A DNA stretch of 5,982 bases, taken from NCBI GenBank assembly GCA_022448765.1, contig JAKUTI010000174.1, positions 1 through 5,982 of the forward strand. Reading direction: 5' to 3'. This document shows positions 4,693 to 5,982 of the stretch, piece by piece. Source of the stretch: Pseudomonadales bacterium. Lineage in GTDB: Bacteria; Pseudomonadota; Gammaproteobacteria; Pseudomonadales; Azotimanducaceae. The position numbers and the translations under genes are program-made. The notes below the pieces were generated by a model. The model saw only the letters and a list, made by a program, of their open reading frames with translations. It had not been told where the DNA came from and made no database searches. The first letter of the stretch is position 1; every line of letters starts with the position of its first letter.

Positions 4693-5982
4693 TCAGGTGC
4701 CGTTATCCGCGATTTCGATTAACTGAGGAATGGCGGTTAGGAAGAGTGCTTTTCGAGTCGTTCTGTGATCTAGGGATTTGACCAGGTCTGCGTATCGGCA
4801 CAACTGACCCGTATATCTTGCGATCTGATCTTCGACGAAAATATCAAGCGGCACGTTTGGTACGGCAGTTTTGTAGTCGATCAACCACCGATCGCCACTC
4901 GCGTCAACGAACGATCGATCGATCACAACGTTCGTAAATTGCGAGTCATGATACGTTGTCAAACGCCACTCGGTTCGGCCATCTGTGTGGCTAGAATCGA
5001 GAATCCACGAACCTGTGTCGTCCGCCAGGACCGAGTTCAGTTGTTTATTCGCGTGCTTTAGGACCCAAACTGTTTCGTCTTCGTTTAGCCCTAGATAGAT
5101 CAATCTTTCTTGCCAAGGGTCAAGGTCAACGCGGCTAGGCGTTGGCGTGTTTGATCCGGCTAGCGATTGAAGTTCTTCGTGGACGAGGTTGCCGAGCGCA
5201 ATTTCTTTTCGATCGGCAATCCGCATACTTTCGTCTAGTGACGGCAGCACCCGGAGAGATGATGGAGTTAGTGGAGGTGAGAAGGGTTCGCGCCAGGTGT
5301 ATGAGGATTTAAGCCGCTTCAACGGTGCTCGAGCCGAAGATTTCGTCTTTGTTGGTCTCACAACGCCACTTTCAACCGGTTGAAAAGAGATCAAAGGTTG
5401 CAATAACGCCATGAAGGAGCCGCGGGGTGGGTTGGATTCACTCGTCTGGCAACCGAACAGGGTCAAAGAATCCTTTGCCCGGGTTGCCGCGACATATAAA
5501 AGACGATTCAGTTCTTGTGAATCCTTTTCCGCTTCCTCAAATCGCAGCCAGTTGTATAGCGAGTTTGTCGCAGAATCATTGCGCGTTGCCGCTAACAAAG
5601 CATCGGCTTCGGGTCGCCAAAGAAACAGGGGCCTAACGTTGGACCGCGTACCTCGGTCAAGCCCCGGAATAATGACATGATCAAACTCCAGACCTTTGGC
5701 CCGATGAATGGTCATGATCTCGACGTCGACTGGGTCGACGGACGGCGACGAAAACAATCGTTGAGTTTGCTCGAGCAATTGATCGGCAAAAATACGGTTG
5801 CTCGGTTGATTCTCAAGAGCTTCTAAATAGCGATCGGCGCTGTCCAGGGACGATGTTGTGCGGTCGCTGTACGCGTCGGCTCCACCCATGGCGAGCCAAA
5901 AACGCTCGACTCGGGATCGGATCGAATGGCCCGATGTTGCAACTTTGCGTGCCGCTACAACCCGTTTCAAACGTTCCTGTGC
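4693..5982 (-). CDS. AddA/RecB-like helicase-nuclease, C-terminal part (runs off right edge)
   Basis: This is the C-terminal 429 residues of a UvrD/Rep-family (SF1A) helicase fused to a PD-(D/E)XK nuclease, the layout of AddA and RecB, which process double-strand breaks for recombination. Numbering from the window edge, VEIMTIHRAKGLEFDHVIIP (87-106) is helicase motif V and ELNRLLYVAATRAK (157-170) is motif VI. The nuclease domain spans about 235-429: LGNLVHEEL with His268, VIDRSF with Asp355, LIDYKT with Asp369 and Lys371, and QIARY with Gln386 and Tyr390. Thus the whole nuclease active-site set is present. The ATP-binding motifs lie outside the window, as does the true start; the frame is open to position 5982. 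The short spacing within the nuclease core and the ending FLTAIPQLIEI look more like AddA than RecB, and an AddB-like partner would be expected upstream. No symbol is given because AddA and RecB-like orphans cannot be told apart from this part. It ends 6 bp from the nfuA stop, on the opposite strand. Confidence 0.88.
   Translation of the reverse strand, partial: AQERLKRVVAARKVATSGHSIRSRVERFWLAMGGADAYSDRTTSSLDSADRYLEALENQPSNRIFADQLLEQTQRLFSSPSVDPVDVEIMTIHRAKGLEFDHVIIPGLDRGTRSNVRPLFLWRPEADALLAATRNDSATNSLYNWLRFEEAEKDSQELNRLLYVAATRAKDSLTLFGCQTSESNPPRGSFMALLQPLISFQPVESGVVRPTKTKSSARAPLKRLKSSYTWREPFSPPLTPSSLRVLPSLDESMRIADRKEIALGNLVHEELQSLAGSNTPTPSRVDLDPWQERLIYLGLNEDETVWVLKHANKQLNSVLADDTGSWILDSSHTDGRTEWRLTTYHDSQFTNVVIDRSFVDASGDRWLIDYKTAVPNVPLDIFVEDQIARYTGQLCRYADLVKSLDHRTTRKALFLTAIPQLIEIADNGT

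Noticed and set aside
5968..5970. TTG as the start codon of the helicase-nuclease gene
   Set aside because: The frame is open to the window edge (Ala-Gln-Glu-Arg before it) and the N-terminal helicase motifs are missing, so this is an internal leucine of a larger gene.

Overview
The window looks like ordinary chromosomal DNA from a gammaproteobacterium. The NfuA-type protein carries the ETCIAYC signature that I recall from Pseudomonas NfuA. MetH aligns with the E. coli enzyme almost end to end. The start of the sulfite/nitrite reductase resembles the Pseudomonas-type CysI. I recall nfuA, metH and cysI lying near each other in Pseudomonas, but I cannot confirm that here. No mobile elements, CRISPR arrays, tRNA or rRNA genes are visible.

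Layout, left to right. Positions 1-200 (minus strand) hold the first 66 codons of a siroheme sulfite/nitrite reductase that runs off the left edge. Positions 201-301 form a leader rich in small dyads, including a stem-loop that straddles the metH stop codon. Positions 302-3955 (minus) hold a complete cobalamin-dependent methionine synthase, metH. Positions 3956-4107 form a 152-bp divergent intergenic region. It contains a 25-bp sequence just upstream of nfuA that closely fits the IscR type 1 operator consensus. Positions 4108-4686 (plus) hold nfuA, an Fe-S cluster carrier. Only 6 bp separate its stop from the stop of a convergent gene at 4693-5982 (minus). That gene is the C-terminal part of an AddA/RecB-like helicase-nuclease, and it runs off the right edge.

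Three of the four genes form a coherent theme. CysI makes sulfide with a siroheme-[4Fe-4S] centre, MetH carries out the last step of methionine synthesis from reduced sulfur, and NfuA matures Fe-S proteins. The IscR-like site suggests that nfuA responds to Fe-S cluster status. The helicase-nuclease is a DNA double-strand-break repair enzyme and seems unrelated in function. I found no clear evidence of a new biological system. The most useful observations are the IscR-like operator, the stop-codon stem-loop between metH and cysI, and the AddA-type nuclease in a gammaproteobacterial setting.
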